Source: Cupriavidus agavae (GTDB lineage Bacteria > Pseudomonadota > Gammaproteobacteria > Burkholderiales > Burkholderiaceae). Taken from it: a DNA stretch of 64,000 nt. The translations under genes were made by a program, and so were the position numbers. Shown in pieces: positions 26,045-35,213 of the stretch. Location: contig NZ_SGXM01000003.1 of assembly GCF_004217045.1 (NCBI RefSeq), forward strand, positions 426,641 through 490,640, in the 5' to 3' direction. The notes under the pieces are model-generated. The model saw only the letters and a list, made by a program, of their open reading frames with translations. It had not been told where the DNA came from and did not search any database. Positions within the stretch are counted from its first letter, which is position 1, and each line of letters starts with the position of its first letter.

Positions 26045-26746
26045 ATGACCGAGTTCGTATTTGCCCCGCAAGCCCCGGTGGGCGTCCCCGTGCGCGGCAG
26101 CAACGCAAGCTTCCCCGTGCGCCGCGTGTATTGCGTGGGCCGCAACTATGCCGCGCACGCACGCGAGATGGGCTCGGACCCCGACCGCGAGCCGCCGTTC
26201 TTCTTCTGCAAGCCATCGGACGCGGTCAGCTACGTGGCCGACGACACCGAAGGCACGTTCCCGTACCCGCCGGGCACCGGCAACTGCCACTATGAGGTGG
26301 AACTGGTGGTTGCCATCGGCAAGGGCGGCAAGGACATCAGCGTCGAGCAGGCCGCCAGCCATGTCTACGGCTACGCCATCGGCCTGGACATGACCCGCCG
26401 CGACCTGCAGAACGAATCGAAGAAGACCGGCCGCCCCTGGGAGACCGGCAAGGCGTTCGACAAGTCGGCCCCGATCGGCCCGATCGTGCCGGTTTCGGCC
26501 ATCGGCCATCCGGAGAAGGGCGAGGTCACGCTGGCCGTGAACGGCGCCGAGAAGCAGCGCGGCGACCTCTCGGACCTGATCTGGTCCGTGCCCGAAATGG
26601 TTTCGTACCTGTCGAAGCTGTTCGAACTGCAGCCCGGCGACCTGATCTACAGCGGCACGCCCGAAGGCGTGGGCCCCGTGGTCAAGGGCGACGTCATGCA
26701 CGGCCATATCGCGGGCGTGGGCGACCTGACCATCAAGGTGGTCTGA
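26045..26746 (+). CDS. Fumarylacetoacetate/fumarylpyruvate hydrolase family protein
   Basis: FAH-fold hydrolase of 233 residues. Conserved features: [26 protein letters not shown], the metal-binding [29 protein letters not shown] and [14 protein letters not shown]. With a maleylacetoacetate/maleylpyruvate isomerase-like GST four bases downstream, the pair looks like the last two steps of gentisate or homogentisate breakdown (isomerise, then hydrolyse to fumarate). No ring-cleavage dioxygenase is adjacent. GAGAT upstream supports the ATG at 26045. Confidence 0.88.
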   Translation: MTEFVFAPQAPVGVPVRGSNASFPVRRVYCVGRNYAAHAREMGSDPDREPPFFFCKPSDAVSYVADDTEGTFPYPPGTGNCHYEVELVVAIGKGGKDISVEQAASHVYGYAIGLDMTRRDLQNESKKTGRPWETGKAFDKSAPIGPIVPVSAIGHPEKGEVTLAVNGAEKQRGDLSDLIWSVPEMVSYLSKLFELQPGDLIYSGTPEGVGPVVKGDVMHGHIAGVGDLTIKVV

Positions 26747-26750
26747 GGCC

Positions 26751-27398
26751 ATGCTGGAGCTATATAGCTACTTCCGCAGCTCGGCCTCGTTCCGCGTGCG
26801 CATCGCCCTGAACCTCAAGGGCCTGCCGTACGACTACAAGGGCGTGCATCTGCTCAAGGAAGGCGGCATGCAGCTCAAGCCCGAGTACCGCGCGCTCAAC
26901 GCCGACGGCGTGGTGCCCACGCTCGTGGTCGACGGCCGCCCGCTGATCCAGTCGATGGCGATCATCGAGTACCTCGACGAAACCCATCCGACGCCGCCGC
27001 TGCTGCCGAAAGACCCGCTCGACCGCGCCGTGGTGCGCGGCCTGGCCCAGGAAATCGCCTGCGAGATCCATCCGCTCAACAACCTGCGCGTGCTGAAATA
27101 CCTCAAGCACGAACTGGGCGTGACGGAAGCAGCCAAGGACGCCTGGTACCGCCACTGGATCGAACAGGGCTTCGCCTCGCTGGAAACCAACCTTGCGCAA
27201 CTCGGCCAGGCCAGCCGCTACGCGTTTGGCGATTCTCCTACGCTGATCGACCTCTGCCTGGTGCCCCAGGTGTTCAACTCGCAACGGTTCAACGTGGACC
27301 TGACGCCTTTCCCGATGATCGCCCGGGTGCATGCGGCGTGCATGGAGCTCGAAGCGTTCCAGAAGGCGGCGCCGGGGGTGCAGCCGGATAGCGAGTAG
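26751..27398 (+). CDS. maiA: Zeta-class glutathione transferase (maleylacetoacetate/maleylpyruvate isomerase)
   Basis: Cis-trans isomerase using glutathione. The zeta-class active-site signature SSASFRVRIAL (SSxxxRVRIAL) is at residues 10-20, with VPTLVVDGRPLIQSMAIIEYLDE in the thioredoxin-like domain and GDSPTLIDLCLVPQ in the helical domain. 215 residues. It follows the FAH-family gene by four bases and ends at a strong terminator, so the pair forms a two-gene operon. Whether the substrate is maleylacetoacetate or maleylpyruvate cannot be told here. Confidence 0.92.
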   Translation: MLELYSYFRSSASFRVRIALNLKGLPYDYKGVHLLKEGGMQLKPEYRALNADGVVPTLVVDGRPLIQSMAIIEYLDETHPTPPLLPKDPLDRAVVRGLAQEIACEIHPLNNLRVLKYLKHELGVTEAAKDAWYRHWIEQGFASLETNLAQLGQASRYAFGDSPTLIDLCLVPQVFNSQRFNVDLTPFPMIARVHAACMELEAFQKAAPGVQPDSE

Positions 27399-27427
27399 CG
27401 GTTTTTAAGGTTTTTATGGTTGATTTG

Positions 27428-27456
27428 AAGCCCGACGAGATGTCGGGCTTTTTTTT
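27428..27456 (+). terminator. Rho-independent terminator after maiA
   Basis: AAGCCCGAC-GAGAT-GTCGGGCTT followed by eight Ts. Confidence 0.93.
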
Positions 27457-27597
27457 GTCCTCGCGCGATCGCGCAAGTTTGCGATGGGTTGGACCGATGT
27501 GGGATGTGGAGGCGATCTTGCAATTCGCACCCTCTCAGGCAACGTAACGCGAGGTAGGCAGGCCCGGTTCACATTGCGCTGACGCCATCCCGGCACC

Positions 27598-28872
27598 TCA
27601 CCCCAGCAACGCCTCCGCAAACTCCTCAGCCCTGAACGGTTGGAGGTCTTCCACGCGCTCGCCCACGCCGATGAAGTACACCGGTACCGGACGCTGGCGG
27701 GCGATGGCCACCAGGATGCCGCCCTTGGCGGTGCCGTCGAGCTTGGTGACGATCAGGCCGGTCAGGCCGAGGGCGTCGTCGAAGGCGCGGGTCTGGGCCA
27801 GGGCGTTCTGGCCGGTGTTGGCGTCGATCACGAGCAGGCACTCGTGCGGGGCCGTGGGCATGGCCTTGCCGATCACGCGCTTGACCTTCTTGAGTTCTTC
27901 CATCAGGTGCAGCTGCGTGGGCAGGCGGCCGGCGGTGTCGGCCATCACGATGTCGATCTTGCGGGCGCGCGCGGCGTTCACGGCGTCGAAGATCACGGCG
28001 GCCGGGTCGCCGCTTTCCTGGGCCACCACGGTCACGTTGTTGCGCTCGCCCCAGATCGTCAGTTGCTCGCGCGCGGCGGCGCGGAACGTGTCGCCAGCCG
28101 CCAGCAGTACCGACTGGTGATATGACTGGAAGTGCTTGCAGAGCTTGCCGATGCTGGTGGTCTTGCCCGCGCCGTTGACGCCGGCGATCATCATCACCAG
28201 TGGCGTCTCGCGGCCCAGCTCCATGGTCTTCTCGAGCGGCTTGAGCAGTTGCACGAGCAGATCCTTGAGCGCCGCCTTGACGCCCTCGGCCGTCTCGATG
28301 CGCTCGCTCTTGATGCGGCGGCGCAGCTGGTCGAGCAGGTATTCCGTGGCTTCCACCCCGGCGTCGGACATCAGCAGCGCGGTTTCAAGTTCCTCGAACA
28401 GGGCTTCGTCGACCTTCACGCCGACGAACAGCACGCCGATGTTGCGGCTGGTCTTGGACAGGCCGGCCTTGAGGCGAGTCATCCAGCCACGCTTTTCCTC
28501 GACGGTGGGCGCGGGCGGGGGCACGAGTTCGAGTTCCTCGACCACGGGCGGCTCGTAGGCAACCGGCGCGGGCGGGGGCGGCGGCACCTGGGCCGGCACG
28601 GGAACCGGCACCGGCACCTGCACGGGCGCCGGGGCGGGAATGGGCGCCGGGGCAGGGGCCGGTACGGGGACGGGCACCGGAACGGGCACCGGCACCGGCA
28701 CCGGTACGGGCACCGGTACGGGGGCCGGCGCCGGAGCGGGGGCCGGCGCCGGAGCGGGCGCGGGCGCCGGGAGGGGCGCGGGGGCAGGCGCCGGGGCTAC
28801 GGGGGCCGCGACCGGCGGCTCGGCGGGCGTGGGAGCCGGCTCGGCCTTGCGCTTCTTCCAGAAACTAAACAT
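27598..28872 (-). CDS. ftsY: Signal recognition particle receptor FtsY with Pro-rich N-terminal rod
   Basis: SRP receptor GTPase that docks ribosome-nascent chains at the membrane. The NG domain starts near residue 124 (EKRGWMTRLKAGLSKTSRNIG); P-loop GVNGAGKTT is at 227-235, followed by DTFRAAAREQL, DTAGR and TKLDGTAKGG. Residues 11 to about 101 are almost only Pro-Ala and Pro-Val dipeptides in place of the usual acidic A domain. The basic start MFSFWKKRKAEP may touch the membrane. 424 residues. An extended -10 (TGCTAGAAT) lies 41 bp upstream of the start. Confidence 0.96.
   Translation of the reverse strand: MFSFWKKRKAEPAPTPAEPPVAAPVAPAPAPAPLPAPAPAPAPAPAPAPAPVPVPVPVPVPVPVPVPVPVPAPAPAPIPAPAPVQVPVPVPVPAQVPPPPPAPVAYEPPVVEELELVPPPAPTVEEKRGWMTRLKAGLSKTSRNIGVLFVGVKVDEALFEELETALLMSDAGVEATEYLLDQLRRRIKSERIETAEGVKAALKDLLVQLLKPLEKTMELGRETPLVMMIAGVNGAGKTTSIGKLCKHFQSYHQSVLLAAGDTFRAAAREQLTIWGERNNVTVVAQESGDPAAVIFDAVNAARARKIDIVMADTAGRLPTQLHLMEELKKVKRVIGKAMPTAPHECLLVIDANTGQNALAQTRAFDDALGLTGLIVTKLDGTAKGGILVAIARQRPVPVYFIGVGERVEDLQPFRAEEFAEALLG
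28570..28842. repeat. Low-complexity coding repeat in ftsY
   Basis: Degenerate GGCACC/GGTACG/GGCGCC hexamers encoding alternating Pro-Val and Pro-Ala, about 91 codons long. The units vary at third positions, so it is not a perfect microsatellite. Confidence 0.85.
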
Positions 28873-28912
28873 TGGGAAAGGGGTCAATACCCCGGTAGAA
28901 TCAATCGCCAAA

Positions 28913-28921
28913 ATTCTAGCA
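28913..28921 (-). promoter_or_regulatory. Extended -10 element for ftsY
   Basis: Minus-strand TGCTAGAAT fits an extended -10 (TGnTATAAT with one change), 41 bp before ftsY. The same 15-bp context recurs upstream of rplY at 35193-35201. No clear -35. Confidence 0.5.
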
Positions 28922-28932
28922 GACGGGGTCGC

Positions 28933-30507
28933 ATGAACCATTGCGCTGACTTGTCCGGAGCGGGAGCTGCCCGCATCCAGTCGCTGCCTTCCCAAGCCGC
29001 CCGGCCTTCCCGGCCCACTTTCTCGCGGCCCATCCTCTCCACGCTGATCGCCCTGACGCTTGCCGGCCCGCTGGCCGGTGGCGCGTGGGCGCAGGCGAAA
29101 GGCGCCGGAAACCCCGGCGCGCCGGCCGAATCGGCCCGCGCCACCACGCCGCAGGGGCCGCCCTCGGGCATGGCCACGGCGGGGCAGGTGGGCCAGGCCG
29201 AGGCTGGCACCACGGAGTTCCGGCTGTCCAACGGCATGCGGGTCATCGTCAAGGAAGACCATCGGGCCCCCACCGTCGCGCACCAGATCTACTACCGCGC
29301 GGGCGGCTATGACGAGGTCAGCGGCACCACGGGCGTGGCCCACATGCTCGAACACATGATGTTCAAGGGCACGCCCAGGGTGCCGATCGGCGAGTTCTCG
29401 CGGCAGATCGCGCTGCTGGGCGGCCGGGAGAACGCGCTGACCAACCGCGACTTCACGCTCTATTACCAGCAGATCGCCAGGCAATACCTGCCCAAGATGA
29501 TGGAGCTGGAGGCCGACCGCATGGCCAACCTCATCATTCGCAAAGACGAATTCGAGCGCGAGATGAAGGTGGTGATGGAGGAGCGCCGGCTGCGCACCGA
29601 CGATTCGCCGCGCGGCACGGTCTACGAGCAGCTGCTGGCCACGGTCTATACGTCGATGCCGTACCGCCATCCGGTGATCGGCTGGATGGACGACCTCGTC
29701 AACATGCGCGTCGAGGACGTGCAGGACTGGTACAAGACCTGGTATGTGCCGAACAACGCGCTGCTGGTGGTGACCGGCGACGTCAAGCCGGCCGAGGTGC
29801 GCGCCCTGGCCGAGCGCTACTACGGCAAGCTCAAGCCGCGCCCGCTGCCGCTGCGCAAGACGCAGCTGGAGGCGCCGCAGAAGGGCATCAAGCGGATCTG
29901 GGTCAAGGCGCCCGCCGAAAACCCGTACATGGTGATGGCGTACAAGGTGCCGCGCCTGCATGACGTGGAGAAAGACGTCGATCCGTATGCGCTGGAAGTC
30001 CTGTCGGCCGTGCTGAACGGCTACGACAACGCCCGGCTGACCCGCGAACTGGTGCGCGAGAAACGCCTGGCCGACGACGTCAACGTGGGCTACGACAGCA
30101 TCAACCGCGGCGAATCGCTGTTCGTGCTCGACGGCACGCCGGCCAGCGGCCATACCACCGACGAGATCGAGAAGGCGCTGCGCGAGGAAATCGCGCGGAT
30201 TGCGAAGAACGGCGTGTCCGAGGAAGAACTCAAGCGCGTCAAGGCACAGGTCGTGGCCGGCCAGATCTACAAGCGCGATTCGGTATTCGGGCAGGGCATG
30301 GAGATCGGCGTGGCCGAGATCTCCAACATCTCCTGGCGCCAGATCGACCGCATGCTCGACAAGATCAAGGAAGTCACGCCGGCGCAGGTGCAGGCCGTCG
30401 CCGCGAAATACTTCAACGACGACAACCTGACCGTGGCCACGCTGCTGCCCCAGCCGATCGATCCCAACAAGCCCAAGACCGCTGCCCCCGAGGGCCTGCG
30501 TCACTGA
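28933..30507 (+). CDS. M16 family zinc metallopeptidase (catalytic member)
   Basis: Pitrilysin-type peptidase of 524 residues, secreted (signal peptide ending near GGAWA-Q after a long, Pro-rich leader). The inverted zinc motif HxxEH is present in VAHMLEHMMFKGT, with the downstream Glu in ELEADRMANL and the family FEREMKVVMEERRLR. The second half contains LVREKRLADDV, the substrate-binding RxxxY-like region. Paired nine bases upstream of a second M16 gene without the zinc motif; such pairs form catalytic/non-catalytic heterodimers. Confidence 0.92.
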   Translation: MNHCADLSGAGAARIQSLPSQAARPSRPTFSRPILSTLIALTLAGPLAGGAWAQAKGAGNPGAPAESARATTPQGPPSGMATAGQVGQAEAGTTEFRLSNGMRVIVKEDHRAPTVAHQIYYRAGGYDEVSGTTGVAHMLEHMMFKGTPRVPIGEFSRQIALLGGRENALTNRDFTLYYQQIARQYLPKMMELEADRMANLIIRKDEFEREMKVVMEERRLRTDDSPRGTVYEQLLATVYTSMPYRHPVIGWMDDLVNMRVEDVQDWYKTWYVPNNALLVVTGDVKPAEVRALAERYYGKLKPRPLPLRKTQLEAPQKGIKRIWVKAPAENPYMVMAYKVPRLHDVEKDVDPYALEVLSAVLNGYDNARLTRELVREKRLADDVNVGYDSINRGESLFVLDGTPASGHTTDEIEKALREEIARIAKNGVSEEELKRVKAQVVAGQIYKRDSVFGQGMEIGVAEISNISWRQIDRMLDKIKEVTPAQVQAVAAKYFNDDNLTVATLLPQPIDPNKPKTAAPEGLRH

Positions 30508-30516
30508 GGAATAGCG

Positions 30517-31887
30517 ATGACGATGTCCCTCTGCGTCATGACCGTGGCGTCCCCGCGTCTGCTGCGCCGGCTGGCTGCCGCCCTGTGCGGCTCGGCCGCC
30601 CTGCTGGCCGGCACCGCCGCCCAGGCAGCCATCCCCATCGAGAACTGGACGGCGTCCACGGGCGCGAAGGTGTTCTTCGTGCCGAGCCCGTCGATCCCGA
30701 TGCTCGACGTCAATATCGATTTCGATGCCGGCAGCCGCTATGACCCGCCCGGCAAGTCCGGCGTGGCCACGCTGGCGGCCGCGCTGCTCGACAAGGGCAG
30801 CAACGCCCAGGACGGCCAGCCGGCCCGCAATGAAGCCCAGATCGCCGACGCATTTGCCGATACCGGCGCCGATTTTGGCGGCGCGGCCGGCAGCGACCGG
30901 GGCGGCATCGGGCTGCGCACGCTGACGGCCGATCCGGAACGTGAGCAATCACTACGGCTGGCAGGCCAGCTGATCAAGGCGCCGACCTATCCCGACGCCG
31001 TGGTCGCGCGTGAAAAGCAGCGCCTGATCACCGCGATCCGCGAGGGCGACACGCGGCCCGGCGTGATTGCCGACAAGACGCTGTCGAAGGCCATCTATCC
31101 GTCGCATCCGTACGGGGTGTCGGCCACGGTGGAGTCGGTCGGATCGATCACGCGCGAGGACCTGCTGAAGTTCTGGCGCGACAACTATTCGGCCGAACGC
31201 GCCGTGGTGACGCTGATCGGCGCCATCGACCGCAAGCAGGCCGAGCAGATCGCCGAGGCGCTGACGCGCGGCCTGCCCGAGGGCGCCACGCCGCCCAAGC
31301 TGCCTGACGTCCAGATGACGATCCCGTCCAGCGAGAAGCGGATTCCCCATCCGGCCCAGCAGGCCAGCGTGGTGATGGGCCAGCCGGCCATCGCCCGCGG
31401 GGACTCCGACTATTTCGCGCTGCTGGTGGGCAACTACGTGCTCGGCGGTGGCGGGTTCAGCTCGCGGCTGACCGACCAGGTGCGCGAGAAGCGGGGGCTC
31501 ACCTACGGCGTGGACAGCTATTTCGCGCCCTCGCGCCAGCCGGGGCCGTTCGGTATCTCGCTGCAGACCAAGAAGGAGAACACCGACGAGGCACTGGGCC
31601 TGGTGCGCCAGATCCTGGCCCAGTACGTGGCGCAGGGTCCGACCGATGCCGAGCTGAAGGCGGCCAAGGACAACCTGGTCAACGGGTTCCCGCTGCGCAT
31701 CGACAGCAATCGCAAGCTGCTGACCAATGTGGCCAACATCGGCTGGTACGGGCTGCCGCTCGACTACCTCGATACCTGGACCGCGCAGATCAACAAGGTC
31801 ACGCGCGATCAGGTGCGCGCCGCGTTCCAGCGCCATGTGCATCCCGATGCCATGGCGACGGTGATCGTCGGGGGCCCCCAGAAGTGA
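30517..31887 (+). CDS. M16 family peptidase homologue without zinc motif
   Basis: 456-residue secreted protein (signal peptide to TAAQA-A). The M16 fold is recognised from FDAGSRYDPPGKSGVATLAAALLDKG, but the position of HxxEH reads TLAAALLDKG, so there are no zinc ligands. The C-terminal half keeps LTDQVREKRGLTYGV, with the substrate-binding Arg and Tyr. It most likely acts as the partner subunit of the active M16 protein just upstream, by analogy with mitochondrial processing peptidase. Substrate unknown. Confidence 0.9.
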   Translation: MTMSLCVMTVASPRLLRRLAAALCGSAALLAGTAAQAAIPIENWTASTGAKVFFVPSPSIPMLDVNIDFDAGSRYDPPGKSGVATLAAALLDKGSNAQDGQPARNEAQIADAFADTGADFGGAAGSDRGGIGLRTLTADPEREQSLRLAGQLIKAPTYPDAVVAREKQRLITAIREGDTRPGVIADKTLSKAIYPSHPYGVSATVESVGSITREDLLKFWRDNYSAERAVVTLIGAIDRKQAEQIAEALTRGLPEGATPPKLPDVQMTIPSSEKRIPHPAQQASVVMGQPAIARGDSDYFALLVGNYVLGGGGFSSRLTDQVREKRGLTYGVDSYFAPSRQPGPFGISLQTKKENTDEALGLVRQILAQYVAQGPTDAELKAAKDNLVNGFPLRIDSNRKLLTNVANIGWYGLPLDYLDTWTAQINKVTRDQVRAAFQRHVHPDAMATVIVGGPQK

Positions 31888-31949
31888 TGTAGCGTGCCGC
31901 GGACGCCCGGGCTACGGCGTTCGGCGCTGCCAGGCTCTACAATCACGGC

Positions 31950-32591
31950 ATGAATTCGCAATCCCGACCTTCGCCCGCGCCGCGCGGGCGAACTTCTGTA
32001 CCCCGCCAGCCCCGCCAGGCGCCCGCCCAGGTGCGGATCATCGGTGGCCGCTGGAAGCGTTCGCTGCTGCCGGTGCTCGAAGCCGAGGGGCTGCGCCCCA
32101 CGCCCGACCGCGTACGGGAAACCCTGTTCAACTGGCTTGGCCAGGACCTCACCGGCCTAGTGTGCCTGGACCTGTTCGCGGGCTCCGGCGCGCTGGGCTT
32201 CGAGGCCGCTTCGCGTGGCGCGGCTTCGGTCACGATGGTCGAGGCCAATCCGCGCGTGGCCCGGCAGTTGCGCGACAACCAGCAGAAATTTGACGCCGCG
32301 CAGGTTCGCATCGTGCAGAGCGACGCGTTCGCCGCCGCCGCACAGTTACCGGCCGCGAGCTTCGACGTGGTATTCCTGGACCCGCCGTTCGCCGAGGACT
32401 GGATCGGCCCCGCGCTCGAACATGCGGCACGCGTGACGCGTCCGGGCGGCGTGGTCTACGTGGAATCGGACAAGGCTTTGGTGGGCGCCGACGCACCCGT
32501 GCCAGCCGCGCTTGAAATCGTTCGCCAGGCGCGGGCGGGCGCGGTGCATTTCCATCTGCTCCAGCACCGTACCGGCAACGGCGCGGCGTAG
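31950..32591 (+). CDS. rsmD: 16S rRNA (guanine(966)-N(2))-methyltransferase
   Basis: Methylates G966 of 16S rRNA during 30S assembly. Motifs: VRIIGGRWKRSLLPV and LRPTPDRVRETLFNWL at the N-terminus, the SAM-binding LDLFAGSGALGFEAASRGA and the catalytic FLDPPFAEDW. 213 residues, including about 25 Pro/Arg-rich extra residues at the N-terminus. TACAAT ends only six bases before the ATG and no Shine-Dalgarno sequence is seen, so the mRNA may be nearly leaderless. Confidence 0.93.
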   Translation: MNSQSRPSPAPRGRTSVPRQPRQAPAQVRIIGGRWKRSLLPVLEAEGLRPTPDRVRETLFNWLGQDLTGLVCLDLFAGSGALGFEAASRGAASVTMVEANPRVARQLRDNQQKFDAAQVRIVQSDAFAAAAQLPAASFDVVFLDPPFAEDWIGPALEHAARVTRPGGVVYVESDKALVGADAPVPAALEIVRQARAGAVHFHLLQHRTGNGAA

Positions 32592-32811
32592 CCGGAAGGC
32601 GGCGCGGTCGTATGATGACTGCCAGGCGGTTTTCGAGGCCAGGCAAGCGTTTGCGGGCGTGCTGCGATGCCGCAAAATCGCTGCGGACGGTCTTCCATCC
32701 GTAGCGTTTGGGGTTACACTACGCCGCTGTTGATTGTCCAACGCCCGTCAGGCAGGCAAGTATTCGAAGCGGCTCCCAACCTTTGGCGGGCCGACAGCGG
32801 GCAGCCCCTAA

Positions 32812-33306
<495 letters not shown>

Positions 33307-33372
33307 AATATCGCCTTCGAACCCGCCGACGTGGCCAGTCGGGCATGGGCGGGATCGCTGGAAGGAATCATC

Positions 33373-33633
33373 ATGGCGCTACTGATCACCGACGACTGCA
33401 TCAATTGCGACGTTTGTGAACCCGAGTGCCCGAACGAAGCCATCTCCATGGGGCCCGAGATCTACGAGATCGACCCCAACAAGTGCACCGAGTGTGTCGG
33501 CCACTTCGACGAGCCGCAATGCCAGCAGGTCTGCCCTGTGGCTTGCATCCCGAAGGATCCGAACCGCATCGAGTCACAAGAGGTGCTGATGCAACGCTAC
33601 CGGCTGCTTACCGCCGCCAAGCACGCAGCCTGA
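33373..33633 (+). CDS. YfhL family 4Fe-4S dicluster ferredoxin
   Basis: 86-residue ferredoxin. Cluster ligands: Cys9, Cys12, Cys15 and Cys19 (CINCDVCEPEC) and a second set Cys38, Cys41, Cys50, Cys54 and Cys58 with the insertion GHFDEPQ between the second and third, characteristic of YfhL/Alvin-type low-potential ferredoxins. The ATG at 33373 follows GGAAGGAATC. It lies downstream of coaD and ends at a bidirectional terminator. Confidence 0.93.
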   Translation: MALLITDDCINCDVCEPECPNEAISMGPEIYEIDPNKCTECVGHFDEPQCQQVCPVACIPKDPNRIESQEVLMQRYRLLTAAKHAA

Positions 33634-33687
33634 CCGAGCCGGAGGCACATCCGGCCACTTCGTTCCGGCCCCCACAAGCAGGAAACG

Positions 33688-33724
33688 AAAAACCCCGCGC
33701 AGCCGCAAGGCTGGCGGGGTTTTT
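33688..33724. terminator. Bidirectional terminator between ferredoxin and pth
   Basis: AAAAACCCCGC pairs with GCGGGGTTTTT around AGCC-GCAA-GGCT. Confidence 0.9.
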
Positions 33725-33754
33725 CTTTGCGTGGTCCGGCCAGCCAGGGCAGCG

Positions 33755-34351
33755 CTAGCGGCCGGTATGCAGTTCCATCATCGCCCGTTCCGCCTCGCCC
33801 CGGGCCAGGATGCCGAGGGGGCCGATGCTCCGGTCGATGGCCTCGTCGATGGCCTGTTGCTCTTCCTTGCGTGGCGGTTTCAGCACAAAATTGACCACAT
33901 CCTCACGCCCGCCGGCGTTGCCCCCCGGGGCGTTGCGCGGATGGCCCACGCCGATGCGCAGGCGGTAGTAATCCTGCGTGGTCAGGTGCGCCGAAATGTC
34001 CTTGAGGCCGTTGTGGCCGCCCGAGCCGCCACCCTTCTTGAGCTTGACCGAGCCGGCGGGCAGGTCCATCTCGTCGTGCGCGACGAGGATCTCGTCGGGC
34101 AGGATCTTGTAGAAACGCGCCAGCGCGACCACGGCCTGGCCGGATCGGTTCATGAACGTGGACGGCTTGAGCAGCCAGACGTCCTGGTCCCAGAGGCGGG
34201 CGCGCCCGGCCAGCCCGTGGAAGCGGCCTTCCACGCGCAGCGTGGTGCCGCCCATGCGGGCCAGCTGGTCGACGAGCCAGAAGCCCGCGTTGTGGCGCGT
34301 GGCCTCGTATTCTGCCCCGGGATTGCCGAGGCCGACGATGAGCTTGATCAT
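33755..34351 (-). CDS. pth: Peptidyl-tRNA hydrolase
   Basis: Releases tRNA from drop-off peptidyl-tRNA. Catalytic His20 in [11 protein letters not shown], Asn10 in GLGNPG, Asn68 in FMNRSG and Asp93 in VAHDEMDLP are all present; [15 protein letters not shown] gives the tRNA-contact loop. 198 residues. Last gene of the minus-strand block lolB-ispE-tRNA-Gln-prs-rplY-pth, after a strong terminator following rplY, so it may have its own promoter. Confidence 0.97.
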   Translation of the reverse strand: MIKLIVGLGNPGAEYEATRHNAGFWLVDQLARMGGTTLRVEGRFHGLAGRARLWDQDVWLLKPSTFMNRSGQAVVALARFYKILPDEILVAHDEMDLPAGSVKLKKGGGSGGHNGLKDISAHLTTQDYYRLRIGVGHPRNAPGGNAGGREDVVNFVLKPPRKEEQQAIDEAIDRSIGPLGILARGEAERAMMELHTGR

Positions 34352-34404
34352 GCGAGCAGGAAAGCGGAAAGCAGGCGTGAAAGGATACGCGAAAACCGCG
34401 CACG

Positions 34405-34433
34405 AAAAAAAACCGCCGGCGAACCGGCGGTTT
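34405..34433 (-). terminator. Terminator after rplY
   Basis: Minus-strand AAACCGCCGG-TTCG-CCGGCGG followed by TTTTTTTT: a 7-bp or longer stem with a TTCG loop. Confidence 0.9.
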
Positions 34434-34453
34434 CTTCCTGAAACGCTGGCAGC

Positions 34454-35065
34454 TTAGGCAGCCGGCGTCTCGCCTTCGCCTTCGGCGGCTTCGGCGGACT
34501 GGGCACCAGCCGGCAGCGAGATGCTGGCCACGGCCGGGTTGTCATCACCGTGGGTGATGGCGGTCACGCCCTTCGGCAGCTTCAGGTCCGACAGGTGAAC
34601 GGTCTGGTTCAGTTCCACGGCGGCCAGGTCCACTTCGATGAACTCGGGCAGGTCGGCCGGCAGGCACGACACTTCCAGGTCGTTCAGGATGTGGTTGACG
34701 ATGCCATGGCCCAGCTTCACGCCAGGAGCGGTTTCCTGGTTCATGAAGTGCAGGGGCACCTTGACGTGGATCTTTTCCGAAGCCGACACGCGCTGGAAAT
34801 CAACGTGCAGGACCATCGGCTTGAACGGGTGCATCTGGAACGCGCGCAGCAGGGCCTTTTCGCTCTTGCCAGCCACTTCCAGGTCCAGGATCGACGAGTG
34901 GAACGCTTCCTTCTTCAGGGCGTGCCACAGGGCGTTGTGATCCAGTTCGATCATCTTCGGCTCGGCGGCGCCGCCGTAGATGATGCCGGGCGTCTTGCCC
35001 GAGTTGCGCAGGCGGCGGCTCGCACCCGTACCCTGTACGCTACGTTCGAAAGCGACTACTTTCAT
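34454..35065 (-). CDS. rplY: 50S ribosomal protein L25 (CTC form)
   Basis: Binds 5S rRNA in the central protuberance. The long CTC form has the L25 domain ([31 protein letters not shown], about residues 1-95) followed by a TL5-type beta domain and an acidic Ala/Glu-rich tail. 203 residues. I take the ATG at 35065 with GGAG nine bases upstream. It is cotranscribed with prs or read from an extended -10 at 35193-35201. Confidence 0.96.
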   Translation of the reverse strand: MKVVAFERSVQGTGASRRLRNSGKTPGIIYGGAAEPKMIELDHNALWHALKKEAFHSSILDLEVAGKSEKALLRAFQMHPFKPMVLHVDFQRVSASEKIHVKVPLHFMNQETAPGVKLGHGIVNHILNDLEVSCLPADLPEFIEVDLAAVELNQTVHLSDLKLPKGVTAITHGDDNPAVASISLPAGAQSAEAAEGEGETPAA

Positions 35066-35192
35066 GGTGTTACTCCAAATGTAAAAAGGCTGTCCGCGAC
35101 CAGACAGCCTCGACGGAACGGCAGGCATCGGAGATACGTACCGTTAGAATCACATTGGCCGCCCGAAGGCAGCCAATGCGGTAAAGCCCAAA

Positions 35193-35201
35193 ATTCTAGC
35201 A
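35193..35201 (-). promoter_or_regulatory. Extended -10 element for rplY
   Basis: Minus-strand TGCTAGAAT between the prs stop and rplY, in the same 15-bp context (plus strand CCAAAATTCTAGCAG) as the ftsY upstream element. Confidence 0.5.
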
Positions 35202-35213
35202 GGAATCGCCGGA

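Noticed and set aside
28600..28800. CRISPR-like array
   Set aside because: The repeats are six-base coding units without unique spacers; they encode the Pro-rich rod of FtsY.
28132..28932. N-terminal extension of the first M16 peptidase through ftsY
   Set aside because: It is an antisense reading of the ftsY coding sequence; the ATG at 28933 gives a signal peptide.
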